Assembly: GCF_000429245.1 (NCBI RefSeq)
Contig: NZ_AUBM01000009.1
Span: 124,001-188,000 of the forward strand
Origin: Schaalia georgiae DSM 6843
Lineage (GTDB): Bacteria; Actinomycetota; Actinomycetes; Actinomycetales; Actinomycetaceae
Direction of reading: 5' to 3'
Length of the DNA stretch: 64,000 nucleotides
A model generated the notes under the pieces. The model was given only the letters and a program-made list of their open reading frames with translations, was not told the DNA's origin and ran no database searches. Below, in pieces: positions 1 to 9,853 of the stretch; the stretch's first letter is position 1; every line of letters begins with the position of its first letter. The translations under genes and the position numbers were made by a program.

Positions 1-361
1 GGCGCTGGGCGAACAGGGACTGGGACTGGCCGTCGAGCACCTCCTCGGCCGCCGACTCGAGCCCCGTCGACTGGGAGATCACGGAGGAGAAGTAGCCGGT
101 CACGGACGCGTAGAGGGGGCCCTGGGAGTAGGAGCGCTCGAAGCGCCGGCTGTCGTCCTGCTTGGTGGACGAGGCGACTGCGCTCCCGTTGACGATGATC
201 GGGCCGCGGTCGATCTCGGCGGAGTGGAGGATGGTGCGCTGGTTGCGCTCGTCGGCGTTGAGGGCGGGGGCGGCTACGAACTGCGAGTTCGTCATGCCCG
301 CGCCCAGCAGTGCGAACATGATGAGGACGACGATGAAGATCCGTCGGATCTGGTTGTTCAC
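1..361 (-). CDS. pbpA: Penicillin-binding protein 2 (PbpA), N-terminal part
   Basis: This is a class B transpeptidase of peptidoglycan synthesis, and only its first 120 residues lie in the window because the gene runs off the left edge. The start is GTG and its first bases form the GTGA overlap with the stop of the upstream rodA gene. The N-terminus (MNNQIRRIFIVVLIMF...) is a short cytoplasmic tail and one membrane anchor. It continues into a conserved-looking segment, ADERNQRTILHSAEIDRG, typical of the dimerisation domain of actinobacterial PbpA. Position after rodA and pstP matches the mycobacterial pstP-rodA-pbpA order. The catalytic SxxK region is outside the window, so the identification rests on the N-terminus and the neighbours. 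Confidence 0.85.
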   Translation of the reverse strand, partial: MNNQIRRIFIVVLIMFALLGAGMTNSQFVAAPALNADERNQRTILHSAEIDRGPIIVNGSAVASSTKQDDSRRFERSYSQGPLYASVTGYFSSVISQSTGLESAAEEVLDGQSQSLFAQR

Positions 362-1755
362 TGGGCGTCACCTGCTTTCATGGGCTCATGGACCCCCGAG
401 TTCCACGGCGCGGGGGTCGAGGCGGGGCGGCGCGCGGCGTCGGACACGCGGATCAACAGGGCGACGGTGAGCCACGAGGACACCATGGACGAGCCCCCCG
501 CCGCCAGGAACGGCGCCGTCAGGCCGGTCAACGGGATCAGCCGGGTGATGCCGCCCAGGACGACGAACAGCTGGATGGCCAGCGAGAAGCTCAGGCCAGT
601 GGCCAGTAGCTTCCCGAATCCGTCGCGGACGGTGAGGGCCGCCCGCAGGCCGCGCTGGATGAGGACCAGGTAGAGGACCAGGATCGCCGCCAACCCGGTC
701 AGGCCCAGCTCTTCGGCGAGGGAGGAGAGGATGAAGTCGGAGTTGGCCAGGGGGACCAGTTGCGGGTACCCGCGGCCCCACCCGGAGCCCATGAGCCCGC
801 CCGAGGCCTGCCCGAAAAGGCCCTGGACGACCTGGTAGGAGCCCCCGTCCTCCGAGTACACCGCAGGGTCGAAGGCGTTGAGCCACACGTTGAAACGGTT
901 CGCGACGTGCGGGAACGCCCGCACGGCCACCGCGACGGCGGGGACGAAGAGGACGAAGCCGATGAGCAGCCACGACGGGCGGTTCGTCGCCACGTAGAGG
1001 GTGGCGACGAAGAGGCTGAAGAACAGCAGCGAAGTCCCCAGGTCGCGCTGGAGGACCAGGATCGCGATGCCGATCAGCCACACCACCATGATGGGGCCCA
1101 GGTCGCGCCCGCGCGGCAGGCGCAGGCCCAGGAACTTGGGGCCCCCGATGGCCAGGTTGTCGCGGTTGGTCACCAGGTAGCCCGCGAAGAACAGGGCGAG
1201 GGTGATCTTGACCAGCTCGCCGGGCTGCACGCTCACGGGGCCCAGGTGTATCCACACGCGGGCGCCGTAGGTCTCGGTGCCCAGGCCGGGAATCATTGGG
1301 AGCAGCAGCAGGACCAGCGACAGGGCGCCGAAGGTGTAGGTGTAGCGCCGCAGCGTGCGGTGGTCGCGCACCGCGACCAGGAGGAGCGCCGCCAGGACGA
1401 TGGAGGCGGCGACGTAAATCCCCTGGCGTATGCCGACGGTGTCCGCGCCGAGGCGCTCGTAGGACAGGTCGAGCCTGTATATCATGGCGAGCCCGAGGCC
1501 CGTCAGGGCGACGGCGACCGGCAGGATCAGGGGGTCGGCGTGGGGCGCCAGGAAGTGGACGCCGACCTCGGCGATGATCGCGAGTGCGACCAGGACGGCC
1601 ACGGTCACGTTGGCGCGCGGGTTCGTGGGCAGTGCGCCCGTGTAGTTCAACGTGGCCAGGACGTAGCCGCCGACGCCGACGGCGAGCGCGAGGAGCAGGA
1701 GCAAGACCTCCACGAGCCTGCGCGAGCGGGCGGGGGCGATCGACACCGTTGCCAT
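358..1755 (-). CDS. rodA: RodA/FtsW-type SEDS glycosyltransferase
   Basis: This 465-residue polytopic membrane protein belongs to the SEDS family, which polymerises lipid II glycan strands with a partner class B penicillin-binding protein. About ten to twelve hydrophobic segments are visible. Family hallmarks include GPVSVQPGELVKI around residue 170, the long loop with FDPAVYSEDGGSYQVVQG, and the C-terminal GGSSMVSSW. The start ATG shares one base with the TGA of the upstream pstP, and its stop overlaps the GTG of pbpA, so the three are translationally coupled. RodA rather than FtsW is chosen because of the pstP-rodA-pbpA arrangement; sequence alone cannot fully separate the two. Confidence 0.93.
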   Translation of the reverse strand: MATVSIAPARSRRLVEVLLLLLALAVGVGGYVLATLNYTGALPTNPRANVTVAVLVALAIIAEVGVHFLAPHADPLILPVAVALTGLGLAMIYRLDLSYERLGADTVGIRQGIYVAASIVLAALLLVAVRDHRTLRRYTYTFGALSLVLLLLPMIPGLGTETYGARVWIHLGPVSVQPGELVKITLALFFAGYLVTNRDNLAIGGPKFLGLRLPRGRDLGPIMVVWLIGIAILVLQRDLGTSLLFFSLFVATLYVATNRPSWLLIGFVLFVPAVAVAVRAFPHVANRFNVWLNAFDPAVYSEDGGSYQVVQGLFGQASGGLMGSGWGRGYPQLVPLANSDFILSSLAEELGLTGLAAILVLYLVLIQRGLRAALTVRDGFGKLLATGLSFSLAIQLFVVLGGITRLIPLTGLTAPFLAAGGSSMVSSWLTVALLIRVSDAARRPASTPAPWNSGVHEPMKAGDAQ

Positions 1756-3080
1756 CAGGACGCGCCCCCGTCGCCGCTCTGGGTGCCGCCGTCCGTCTGG
1801 GGCGGCGCGCCCGACTGGGACGCACCGGACTGGGGTTGGCCCGACTGAGCACTGTGGGCGTCCTGGGCGGCGCGCGCGTCCTCAGCGGTGCGCCGCAGGC
1901 CCGCCAGGTACTCGTCGATCGCGGCCCGGGAGGAGCGCATCACTGGCGAGGTGAGGCGCTGTTGGTCGACGGGAGCGAGGTCGGACAGGCTGATCTCCGT
2001 GACCTCGGCGGCGTGGGAGAGCTTCCACGGGCCGATGGACTGGGGGATGCCCTGGTAGATGACGACGTACCCGTTCTCGCCGATCGCGTAGTACTGGCTC
2101 TGGCTCCACGCCCACGACAACCAGCCCGCGGCAATGACCAGCACTGTCACCAGTGACACGAAGACCGGCGTCCACCAGGCCGAGCGGCCATGGCCCTCAG
2201 CCTCGTCGTCCTCGTCGTCCAGGCCCGCGGCGTGGGAGCCCAGCCCCGCCGCGCGTGCCGCCGCGCCCTTGCCGCCCCGGGACTTCGCGTGGCGGTCGGC
2301 CGCGGCCGCGCCCACGATCTCGGGCGGCGTGGGCGGGAACTCGCCGGCCGGGACGATGTCGGCGATGACGCACGTGACGTTGTCAGTGCCGCCGGCGCGC
2401 AGGGCCAAATCGATGAGCTCCTCCGCGCATTCGCCCGGGTCCTCGCGCTCGGCCATGACCTGGCCAATGGTCTCAGGGGAGACCAGGCCCGACAACCCGT
2501 CGGAGCACAGCATCCACCGGTCGCCGACCACCGCTTCGCGCACGGTCTCGTCGGGGGAGACGTCAGCCTGGGCGTCGCCGAGGATCTTCAGCACAACGTT
2601 GCGGTTGGGGTGGTGTTCGGCCTCCTCGGGCGTGATCTGGCCCGTGTCGACCAAGTACTGCACGAAGGAGTGGTCGGTGGTGACCTGCGTGAGGGTGTCC
2701 CCGCGCAGCACGTAGGCGCGCGAGTCGCCGATGTGGACCATCGCCAGCCGGTTTCCGCTGCGCATGAGGGCGATGCACGTGGTGCCGAGCCCTTCCAGGT
2801 CGCGGTCGCGGCTCGAGCGGTCGGTGAGCTCGTCGTGGGCGTCCATGAGCGCTTCGCGCAGCAGCGGCAGCATCGAGTCCGCCGGGTGGGAGTCCGTGTC
2901 GAGGGGCACCAGGTGGGCGAGGGCCACGGAGGAGGCGATGTCCCCGCCGGCCGGGCCGCCCATGCCGTCCGCCAGGATGAGCAGGTTGGCCCCCGCGTAC
3001 CCGGAGTCCTGGTTGTTGGAGCGCACCAGGCCGACGTCGGAACGCGCCGCGTAGTGGAATTGAACTGCGTGTGCGGACAT
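1755..3080 (-). CDS. pstP: PP2C-family Ser/Thr protein phosphatase PstP
   Basis: This is a membrane-anchored metal-dependent phosphatase of 441 residues that reverses PknA/PknB-type phosphorylation of division and wall proteins. The PP2C motifs are in order: RSNNQD near the N-terminus, ADGMGG with the metal-binding Asp, GDSRAY, SDGLSG and GGTDNVT. A single membrane segment (WWTPVFVSLVTVLVIAAGW) near residues 300-325 is followed by an extracytoplasmic tail that ends in a low-complexity SGAPQ-rich stretch. The ATG at 3080 is preferred over a TTG nine bases upstream because it sits directly after the fhaB stop. The kinase genes expected further along this operon are outside the window. Confidence 0.93.
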   Translation of the reverse strand: MSAHAVQFHYAARSDVGLVRSNNQDSGYAGANLLILADGMGGPAGGDIASSVALAHLVPLDTDSHPADSMLPLLREALMDAHDELTDRSSRDRDLEGLGTTCIALMRSGNRLAMVHIGDSRAYVLRGDTLTQVTTDHSFVQYLVDTGQITPEEAEHHPNRNVVLKILGDAQADVSPDETVREAVVGDRWMLCSDGLSGLVSPETIGQVMAEREDPGECAEELIDLALRAGGTDNVTCVIADIVPAGEFPPTPPEIVGAAAADRHAKSRGGKGAAARAAGLGSHAAGLDDEDDEAEGHGRSAWWTPVFVSLVTVLVIAAGWLSWAWSQSQYYAIGENGYVVIYQGIPQSIGPWKLSHAAEVTEISLSDLAPVDQQRLTSPVMRSSRAAIDEYLAGLRRTAEDARAAQDAHSAQSGQPQSGASQSGAPPQTDGGTQSGDGGAS

Positions 3081-3081
3081 T

Positions 3082-3588
3082 TCACCCAACCAATTCGAGG
3101 GTCGTCTGGCCGATACGGATGACGTCGCCCACCTTCAACTGGTGCGGGCTCGTGAGGCGCTCGTCGTCAATGAACGTGCCGTTCCTGCTGGAGAGGTCTT
3201 CGATCCACCACCCGTCGGCCTGGGGGCTCAACGCGGCGTGGCGGCTGGACGCGTACTCGTCCTCGAGGACCAGGGTGCAGGCGGGGGAGCGCCCGATGAC
3301 GATGGGGGCGTCCCCCAAGGGCAGCATCGTCCCCACCAGGGGCCCGCCGGTGAGCAGTAGGTCCTTGGGCGCCTGGGGGGCCCCCGTGGTCGGGCGCTTG
3401 CTGTTCTCCTTGCGCTTCTTCTTCGACTGGCGGCGACGTTCGTCCGCCTTGGAGCGGCCCTTGCCCCTGGGGGTCACGACAGTGCCGTAGATATCGCGCC
3501 GCAGGGTGTTGACGGCGGCGAGCACCAGCAGCCACAGCAGGACCAGGAAGCTGATGCGGAATACGGTGAATGCGAGGTCGGTGGTCAT
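3082..3588 (-). CDS. fhaB: FHA-domain protein FhaB (FipA-like)
   Basis: This 168-residue protein has an N-terminal membrane segment (FRISFLVLLWLLVLAAV), a basic linker (GRSKADERRRQSKKKRKE) and a C-terminal forkhead-associated domain that binds phosphothreonine. FHA signatures are the GRSPAC strand, SSRHA and the NGTF turn. The start ATG overlaps the fhaA stop (ATGA), which decides it against longer in-frame readings that would lie inside fhaA. In mycobacteria the orthologous protein recruits partners to septal and polar wall synthesis in response to PknA/PknB; the same role is inferred here from the cluster. Confidence 0.92.
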   Translation of the reverse strand: MTTDLAFTVFRISFLVLLWLLVLAAVNTLRRDIYGTVVTPRGKGRSKADERRRQSKKKRKENSKRPTTGAPQAPKDLLLTGGPLVGTMLPLGDAPIVIGRSPACTLVLEDEYASSRHAALSPQADGWWIEDLSSRNGTFIDDERLTSPHQLKVGDVIRIGQTTLELVG

Positions 3589-4289
3589 AGAGCTCCGCCC
3601 TGGTCGGGATGTGTCCAGAAGAGGATCTTCGTGCGTCCGATGACGATCTGGTTGCCATCGAGCAGCGTCGCAGCGTCGATGCGGTGCCCCTCGACGAATG
3701 TGCCGTTCGTGGAACCGAGGTCGGTGGCGATCACGCCCGTAGGGGTGATGCGCAGTTCGAGGTGGCGCCTGGAGACACCGGAGTCGGACACGACGATGTC
3801 CGCCTCGGAGCCGCGGCCGATGACAGTGATCGGCTCGGTGAGCAGCCACTTGTCGCCGTCGACGTCGATGATGGGGTGCTCGGGGGAGGCCGACGAGGCG
3901 GTGGCCGGGGCGGCCGGGCCGCGGCGCTTCTCGGCGTCGACGCTGAGGGTGCCCGAGGACGCGGTGGGGTCGGCGACGAACTCGATGACGACGGGCCCCA
4001 GCAGCGCGTACCCGTTGGTCATCGCGTGCTCTGTGGCCTGCTGGGCGAACTCGTCAGCGAGGACGTCGAGGCTGGCCTCGAGGGAGTCGAGGTCGGCGTT
4101 CGAGGCGTGGACGGTGAAGTGGTTCGCCGTGATGATCCGCTCGGCAGTGACGGCCTGGACGTGGTCGTCCATGGCGCGGCGGATCGCCGTGGTGATGTCG
4201 ACAGGCTTGATCCCCGACCGGAACACGCGCGAGAAGGCGCCATTGACGCCGCGCTCGACGGCGCTCTCAAAGCGGTCGAAGATGCTCAT
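3585..4289 (-). CDS. fhaA: FhaA: DUF3662 plus FHA domain
   Basis: This is the first gene of the division cluster, 234 residues long. Residues 1-115 (MSIFDRFESAVERGVNGAF...) are the DUF3662 domain specific to actinobacterial FhaA proteins. The C-terminal 90 residues form an FHA domain with GRGSEADIV, SRRHLEL and STNGTFV. FhaA is known to bind phosphorylated MviN/MurJ and restrain peptidoglycan precursor flipping. The linker between the domains is much shorter than in mycobacteria. A good ribosome-binding site (AAGGAG, 6 bases upstream) supports the start. The 224 bases between this gene and nrdF hold the presumed promoter but no motif I can name. Confidence 0.93.
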   Translation of the reverse strand: MSIFDRFESAVERGVNGAFSRVFRSGIKPVDITTAIRRAMDDHVQAVTAERIITANHFTVHASNADLDSLEASLDVLADEFAQQATEHAMTNGYALLGPVVIEFVADPTASSGTLSVDAEKRRGPAAPATASSASPEHPIIDVDGDKWLLTEPITVIGRGSEADIVVSDSGVSRRHLELRITPTGVIATDLGSTNGTFVEGHRIDAATLLDGNQIVIGRTKILFWTHPDQGGAL

Positions 4290-4513
4290 TGGTGTCTCCT
4301 TGTCGCCCTGCGGTACTCAGTGCGTGCTGGCCTTGGGGGTCCGGGTCGCACCCCCTCGGGGATAGTCTAACCGCCGTTGCCAAATGAGGCGGTGGCGCGG
4401 GGCGCGCCCGACCTGCGGGGAGCCTTGTCGCGGGCGGGGCCCGCCCGCGGGGTCCGGGTGGCGCGGCCGCCGGGGCCGCGCGATCCCGTCGCCCCGGCAC
4501 CGGGCGGTCGGGC

Positions 4514-5506
<993 letters not shown>

Positions 5507-5684
5507 TTACCGCGCATGGTGACCAGGGTACCCGGGTGCCGCGCCGGGCTCACACGCGCAACGCGGTGCCGTTCGTCATCCCCGGGGCCTCGCGCGGGCC
5601 CGTGCCGATGGGCGCTGTGGGCGGGTGCGGCGCGGATCCGGGTCGTTGGCGTCCTCCTGCGGGGCGCTGGGGTAGGGTAGCGGC

Positions 5685-6362
5685 ATGAGCGACGAACGCT
5701 GGATTCCGGGCGGCGAGGAAGAGCCGGTTTCCCCCGCCGAGCAGATGCCCCAGCCGGTGCGGCCCGCGGCCATGCGGTCCTTCGACGAGGACCCCGACGC
5801 GCCGGGCGACCCCGATGCCCCCGTGATCCCCGAGTTCTCCCAGGAGGACGTCGACTGGCAGCCCCCCGCCCCGGTGCTCCCTGTTTTCGACGAGGCCGAC
5901 GCGGGGGCGACCGACCCGGACTCAACGCCCAAAGTCGTGTCCTTCGATCCCGATGCGCCTGTCGAGGACGAGCCCGCCCAGCCATACTCGGACATGCCCG
6001 AACCCGAAGGCGGTTCAGTGGATGAGGCGTTCCGGCCCGGCGCCGACGAGGCGGGGGCGGGCGGCGCGGACTCCGCTGGAGCGTCCCAGGGCGGTCCAGT
6101 GGATGCGAGCGGCCCGGCTGACGGCGGAACCACGGGCGGCGGCTCGGGGGAAGCGGCCACTGCTGCCGGTCCTGTGGATGCCGCGCACGGCGGGGAGGCC
6201 CCGGAGGGCCTGGACGAAGCCGCGCACGACTGGGAAGGGCCGGAGGGGGCCCCGTCCGCGCCCTCGCGGTGGGCTGCGCCGGACAGCGATTCCCTGAGCG
6301 GGCCCGTGCTGAGCGGTGGTTCTCCGGGCGGGGCAGCACCCAGTGGGGCCGCGCACACCTGA
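5685..6362 (+). CDS. Acidic, Pro/Gly/Ala-rich disordered protein
   Basis: This 225-residue protein has no recognisable fold. It begins MSDERWIPGGEEEPVSPAEQ and is dominated by Asp, Glu, Pro, Gly and Ala, with no hydrophobic segment long enough for a membrane helix, so it is probably cytoplasmic and largely disordered. The start is chosen from a TAGGGT hexamer six bases upstream of the ATG, a leaderless arrangement without a Shine-Dalgarno. It lies 46 bases before the AAA+ ATPase gene, whose own N-terminal half has a similar Pro/Gly/Ser-rich acidic linker, so a partner or substrate-adaptor role is possible but only inferred. Strong third-position GC bias supports it being coding. Confidence 0.6.
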   Translation: MSDERWIPGGEEEPVSPAEQMPQPVRPAAMRSFDEDPDAPGDPDAPVIPEFSQEDVDWQPPAPVLPVFDEADAGATDPDSTPKVVSFDPDAPVEDEPAQPYSDMPEPEGGSVDEAFRPGADEAGAGGADSAGASQGGPVDASGPADGGTTGGGSGEAATAAGPVDAAHGGEAPEGLDEAAHDWEGPEGAPSAPSRWAAPDSDSLSGPVLSGGSPGGAAPSGAAHT

Positions 6363-6408
6363 GGGCGCCCGGAATCGTCCCGGCCTTGCCAGTCGGTAGG
6401 CTGGGCGC

Positions 6409-7905
6409 ATGACGAATCCGCTGATCGACTCCCTCGTGGCCGTTGTCGCAGAACGGCCGGAGGACTTGCCGTTGCGCGTACACCTGGCCGAATTGCTCGT
6501 CGCCGACGGGCGGGGCCCGGAGGCCGTCCCCCACTTGGGCGCGGTCCTGGCCGCCGACCCGGCCAACGAGCCCGCCGCAGCCCTCATGCGGCGCGCCCTC
6601 GGAGTGCCCGGGGAGCCGACGGGCACCGGTGGAGCGGCCGACCCCGTCGATCCCGGATCCTCACGCTCCGCCCCGGCCTCCTCCGACGGCGCGCCCAGTG
6701 GGGCTCCGGCCTCGTCGACTGGCGGGCACAGCCCGGTCCCCGAGGAGGACTCGCCCGCCCCGCAGGGCGCCGGGCACTCCCCAGTGGGTTCGACTCCGGT
6801 CGGACCCGCCCCGGTGGACGGCGCGCCGGCGGGCACGGACGACAGCGGGCAGCCGGACGCTGAGCCCGCCCCGCAGGGCTCCCGGGAAGAGGCGCCGGTG
6901 GATGGCAGCCGCTCGGGCGGCTTCGACTGGGACAGCGCCGAGGAGCAAGTCGGTGGTCCCGCGCCCGCCTTCGTCCAGGGAGGCGAGCCCGAGCTGAACG
7001 ACGGGACTGATGGGGGAGGAGACGACGTGTGGGACGTCGAGGCCTCCACCGTCACCCTCGCCGACATCAGCGGCATGCAGGCAGTCAAGGACCGCCTCAA
7101 TATGGCGTTCCTGGCACCCCTGCGCAATCCCGACATGCGCAGGCTCTACGGCAAGAGCCTCAAGGGCGGCCTCATGCTCTACGGCCCCCCGGGCTGCGGC
7201 AAGACCTACATCGCGCGAGCCCTCGCCGGCGAGATGGGCGCCTCCTTCATGAACATCACCCTCACCGACATCCTCGACCAGTACATCGGCAACTCGGAGG
7301 CGAACCTCCACTCCCTCTTCGAGACCGCCCGGGCGCACGCGCCCGTCGTCCTCTTCCTCGACGAGATCGACGCGATCGGCCAGAAGCGCAGCCAGGCGAC
7401 CAGCTCCGGGTGGAGGGGCGTGACCAACCAACTGCTCACCGAGATGGACGGCATCGACGGCACAAACGAGGGGGTGTTCATCCTGGCCGCCACGAACGTC
7501 CCGTGGGACGTGGACCCGGCCCTGCGCAGGCCCGGGCGCTTCGACCGTTCCGTCGTGGTGCTGCCCCCCGACGAGCCCGCCCGCCACGCGATCCTCTACC
7601 ACCACCTGCGCTCGCGGCCCGTGGAAGGCATTGATCTCGCCCAACTGGCGCGCCAAACCGACGGGTTCACCGGTGCCGACCTGGCGCACCTGGCCGACAG
7701 CGCCGTCGAGTACGCGATGATGGACTCCATGCGCTCGGGCTCTGTGCGCATGGTGACCATGAAGGACTTCAAGAACGCCCTGAAGCAGGTGCGGCCCAGC
7801 GCCGGCCCCTGGTTCTCCACGGCCCGCAATATCGTCGCCTACGGCAACCGCGACGGACAGTACGACGACCTCGCCGCCTACATGAGAGCCAAGAAACTGC
7901 TGTGA
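6409..7905 (+). CDS. Cdc48/FtsH-like AAA+ ATPase with TPR-like N-terminus
   Basis: The 498-residue protein has three parts. Residues 1-70 form a helical repeat (RVHLAELLVADGRGPEAVPHLGAVL-like, TPR in character). Residues 70-205 are a Pro/Gly/Ser-rich acidic linker. Residues 210-498 are an AAA+ module of the Cdc48/spastin/FtsH class. The module shows Walker A GPPGCGKT near residue 260, Walker B LFLDEID near 315, a sensor LAATN, arginine fingers in LRRPGRFDR, and a C-terminal lid. No protease HExxH or second AAA ring is present, so it is likely a stand-alone remodelling or unfolding ATPase. It sits between an acidic disordered protein and a TPR membrane protein on the same strand. A TAGGCT hexamer six bases before the ATG suggests a leaderless mRNA. 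Confidence 0.85.
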   Translation: MTNPLIDSLVAVVAERPEDLPLRVHLAELLVADGRGPEAVPHLGAVLAADPANEPAAALMRRALGVPGEPTGTGGAADPVDPGSSRSAPASSDGAPSGAPASSTGGHSPVPEEDSPAPQGAGHSPVGSTPVGPAPVDGAPAGTDDSGQPDAEPAPQGSREEAPVDGSRSGGFDWDSAEEQVGGPAPAFVQGGEPELNDGTDGGGDDVWDVEASTVTLADISGMQAVKDRLNMAFLAPLRNPDMRRLYGKSLKGGLMLYGPPGCGKTYIARALAGEMGASFMNITLTDILDQYIGNSEANLHSLFETARAHAPVVLFLDEIDAIGQKRSQATSSGWRGVTNQLLTEMDGIDGTNEGVFILAATNVPWDVDPALRRPGRFDRSVVVLPPDEPARHAILYHHLRSRPVEGIDLAQLARQTDGFTGADLAHLADSAVEYAMMDSMRSGSVRMVTMKDFKNALKQVRPSAGPWFSTARNIVAYGNRDGQYDDLAAYMRAKKLL

Positions 7906-8096
7906 GCACGGTGCGCGGGAACGCCGCGCGCCCGCAGCGCCCCCGCTGATCAACAGCGCGGCACCCGCACTGGCGCCTTCCGGCGGGCCCGGTGCCGCGC
8001 ACCCGCTCGGTGCCGGAACCCCCGCCGTGGGCCGAGCCGGGCGGGCCCGCCCGGCCCCCGCTGACCAGCGCCGCCCAACCACCCCGAGGAGGACCG

Positions 8097-9194
8097 ATGC
8101 CAGCCGATGACGCCGCCCGCGCTCAGATCGAACGCGCCGAGGCGCTGATTGCCCTCGGACGGGAGGAGCAGGCCATCGAACTGCTCGCGACCGTCCCCCA
8201 GACCGATCCGGAACTGGTCGTCGGCGTGAACTGCGCCCTCGCCTTCGCCCACCTGAGGTTGAGCCAACGCGCCGAGGCCCACGCCTGCGCCGAGCGCGCC
8301 GTCCAAGCCGTGCCCGACAGCACCGAGGCGCTGTACTGGCTGGCCGGCACCGAGTCCGATGCCGCGCTGGCGCTGGAGCACGCGTCCCGGCTCATCGAGC
8401 TCGAACCGCAGTGGGGCCCCTACCGCGCCCTCCACGCCCGCGTGCTCAGGAGGAACGGCCGGTCGGAGGAGGCGGAACGCGAGGCGCGCGAGGCCGTGCG
8501 CCTCGCGCCCGATGACGTGTTCGTGCTCAACACATTCGGTTTCGTGCTGCGCAGCTCCCATCCGGACGAGGCGTTGGAGGCCTACAGCCGCATCCTTGAG
8601 ATCGACCCCGAGGACACGGACGCCCGGGAGGGCATCGCCAAGTTGAAGAGGGTCCACGAGGTCGACGAGAGCAGCCGCCTCTACCGCGGCCTCCTGGAGA
8701 CGAACCCGGATCGGGGGCACTACGAGGACATGCTCCTTTGGATGGTGTTCGTCAATCCCCTCAGACTCACTATCGGGACGTCGCTGTTGAACGCGGCGGG
8801 TTGGCTCGCCATGGCCGTGCCCTACACCCTCGGCTGGCGGACGGCGGCCGTCGTGTGCGGAACAGTGTGGTCGCTGATGATGATCCTCGGCTTGCGCTCT
8901 GGATTCAAGGAGAACGTCGCCAAGATCGCCGAGGGGACGGAAACGAGTTCCCGGGAGGTAGTCGCGGCGGCGTTCAGGAGGAGGCCCGTCAGCTCGCTCA
9001 TCGCGATGGCCTCACTCGTGACCGTTGGGGCCACTCCCGCCTTGTGGGGGGCCTGGGGGCTCTTCGCGCCCGCCCCGTCGTGGTGGTCGGCGGTGGGCGT
9101 CCCCGTGGTCATCATCGTCTCCGCGTGGATCACCGCCCCCCTCGTCTGGTTCGTGGCGATGGTGGTGCGCATGCTCAGGCAACGGCGCGGGTAG
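8097..9194 (+). CDS. TPR-repeat protein with C-terminal membrane domain
   Basis: This 365-residue protein pairs an N-terminal tetratricopeptide solenoid (about residues 1-195, repeats such as EALIALGREEQAIELL and AEREAREAVRLAP) with about four C-terminal membrane helices (GWLAMAVPYTLGW, AVVCGTVWSLMMILGL, MASLVTVGATPALWGAWG and a last segment near VVIIVSAWITAPLVWFV). The solenoid is predicted to face the cytoplasm. The start at 8097 follows a strong GAGGAGGA site at 8086-8093; longer readings begin without any signal. It follows the AAA+ ATPase by 191 bases, and a shared function at the membrane is inferred from the pairing, with no known named pathway. Confidence 0.75.
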   Translation: MPADDAARAQIERAEALIALGREEQAIELLATVPQTDPELVVGVNCALAFAHLRLSQRAEAHACAERAVQAVPDSTEALYWLAGTESDAALALEHASRLIELEPQWGPYRALHARVLRRNGRSEEAEREAREAVRLAPDDVFVLNTFGFVLRSSHPDEALEAYSRILEIDPEDTDAREGIAKLKRVHEVDESSRLYRGLLETNPDRGHYEDMLLWMVFVNPLRLTIGTSLLNAAGWLAMAVPYTLGWRTAAVVCGTVWSLMMILGLRSGFKENVAKIAEGTETSSREVVAAAFRRRPVSSLIAMASLVTVGATPALWGAWGLFAPAPSWWSAVGVPVVIIVSAWITAPLVWFVAMVVRMLRQRRG

Positions 9195-9230
9195 GACGAC
9201 CGGGCCAGGCCGTGACGGCCAGGGCGCGAC

Positions 9231-9271
9231 GAAGCCCCTGGGGCGCGGAAGGGAGCGCTCCCAGGGGCTTC
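9231..9271. terminator. Strong stem-loop between convergent genes
   Basis: A perfect 12-bp stem (GAAGCCCCTGGG, 9231-9242, pairing with 9260-9271) encloses a 17-base loop. It lies between the convergent ends of the TPR gene and the next minus-strand gene, so it can serve both directions. There is no long U tract, as is common for terminators in GC-rich actinobacteria. Confidence 0.75.
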
Positions 9272-9294
9272 TAGGTCCTGGCCAGGGGCGGCGC

Positions 9295-9834
9295 TCAGTC
9301 CGCGCGGGCGGCGACCGCGAACTGGAGCGCCGAGGCGGCCCCCGTCAGCGCCCCGATCACCAGGCCCTGGCGTGTGTGCGCCATGCGCACTCCTGCGGCG
9401 CGGCGGCGCTCGCCCCGGCGGAAGAGCCATTTCTCGACCGCTACCGTCAGGCAGACGGTGCCGATCCCGGCGCCGGCCAGCAGTGCCAGCTCGCCGGGGG
9501 CTGCCTCCGTGGCGCCCTCGAGGGGGTCGTCGTCCTCCGGCGCGGGGGTCCCATCGCAGTCGGATTCCTCATCCGGGTAGGGGGGCACCGGGGCGGCGGG
9601 GGGCATCTGGGCGGTCGCGGACCATATGACGGCGGCGAGCAGGCCCGCCTTGATGACCGCGCGGACACCCCGGCGGCGCACCACGTCGGGCAGCGCGTAC
9701 CAGGCGGCGGTCGCTGCCACACCGACGGCAGTGCCCAGGCGTTTCTTCGGATCCTCCAGCGCGTGGCGGACATTGACCAGCGCGCATCCGCACGTGCGGT
9801 CGGAGCGGCTTTCGACGAGAACTGGGGAAGTCAT
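9295..9834 (-). CDS. Small membrane protein of unknown function
   Basis: This 179-residue protein has about three hydrophobic segments (TAVGVAATAAWYALPDVV, IKAGLLAAVIW, LALLAGAGIGTVCLTVAV) and a short acidic Pro-rich loop between them (PYPDEESDCDG). I recognise no family. It lies 19 bases downstream of the proline iminopeptidase gene on the same strand and has its own AGAGAGGA ribosome-binding site, so the two are probably co-transcribed. Two cysteines near the N-terminus (TCGCALV) are not in a lipobox context. Confidence 0.65.
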   Translation of the reverse strand: MTSPVLVESRSDRTCGCALVNVRHALEDPKKRLGTAVGVAATAAWYALPDVVRRRGVRAVIKAGLLAAVIWSATAQMPPAAPVPPYPDEESDCDGTPAPEDDDPLEGATEAAPGELALLAGAGIGTVCLTVAVEKWLFRRGERRRAAGVRMAHTRQGLVIGALTGAASALQFAVAARAD

Positions 9835-9853
9835 AGTGGGGTCCTCTCTGGGG

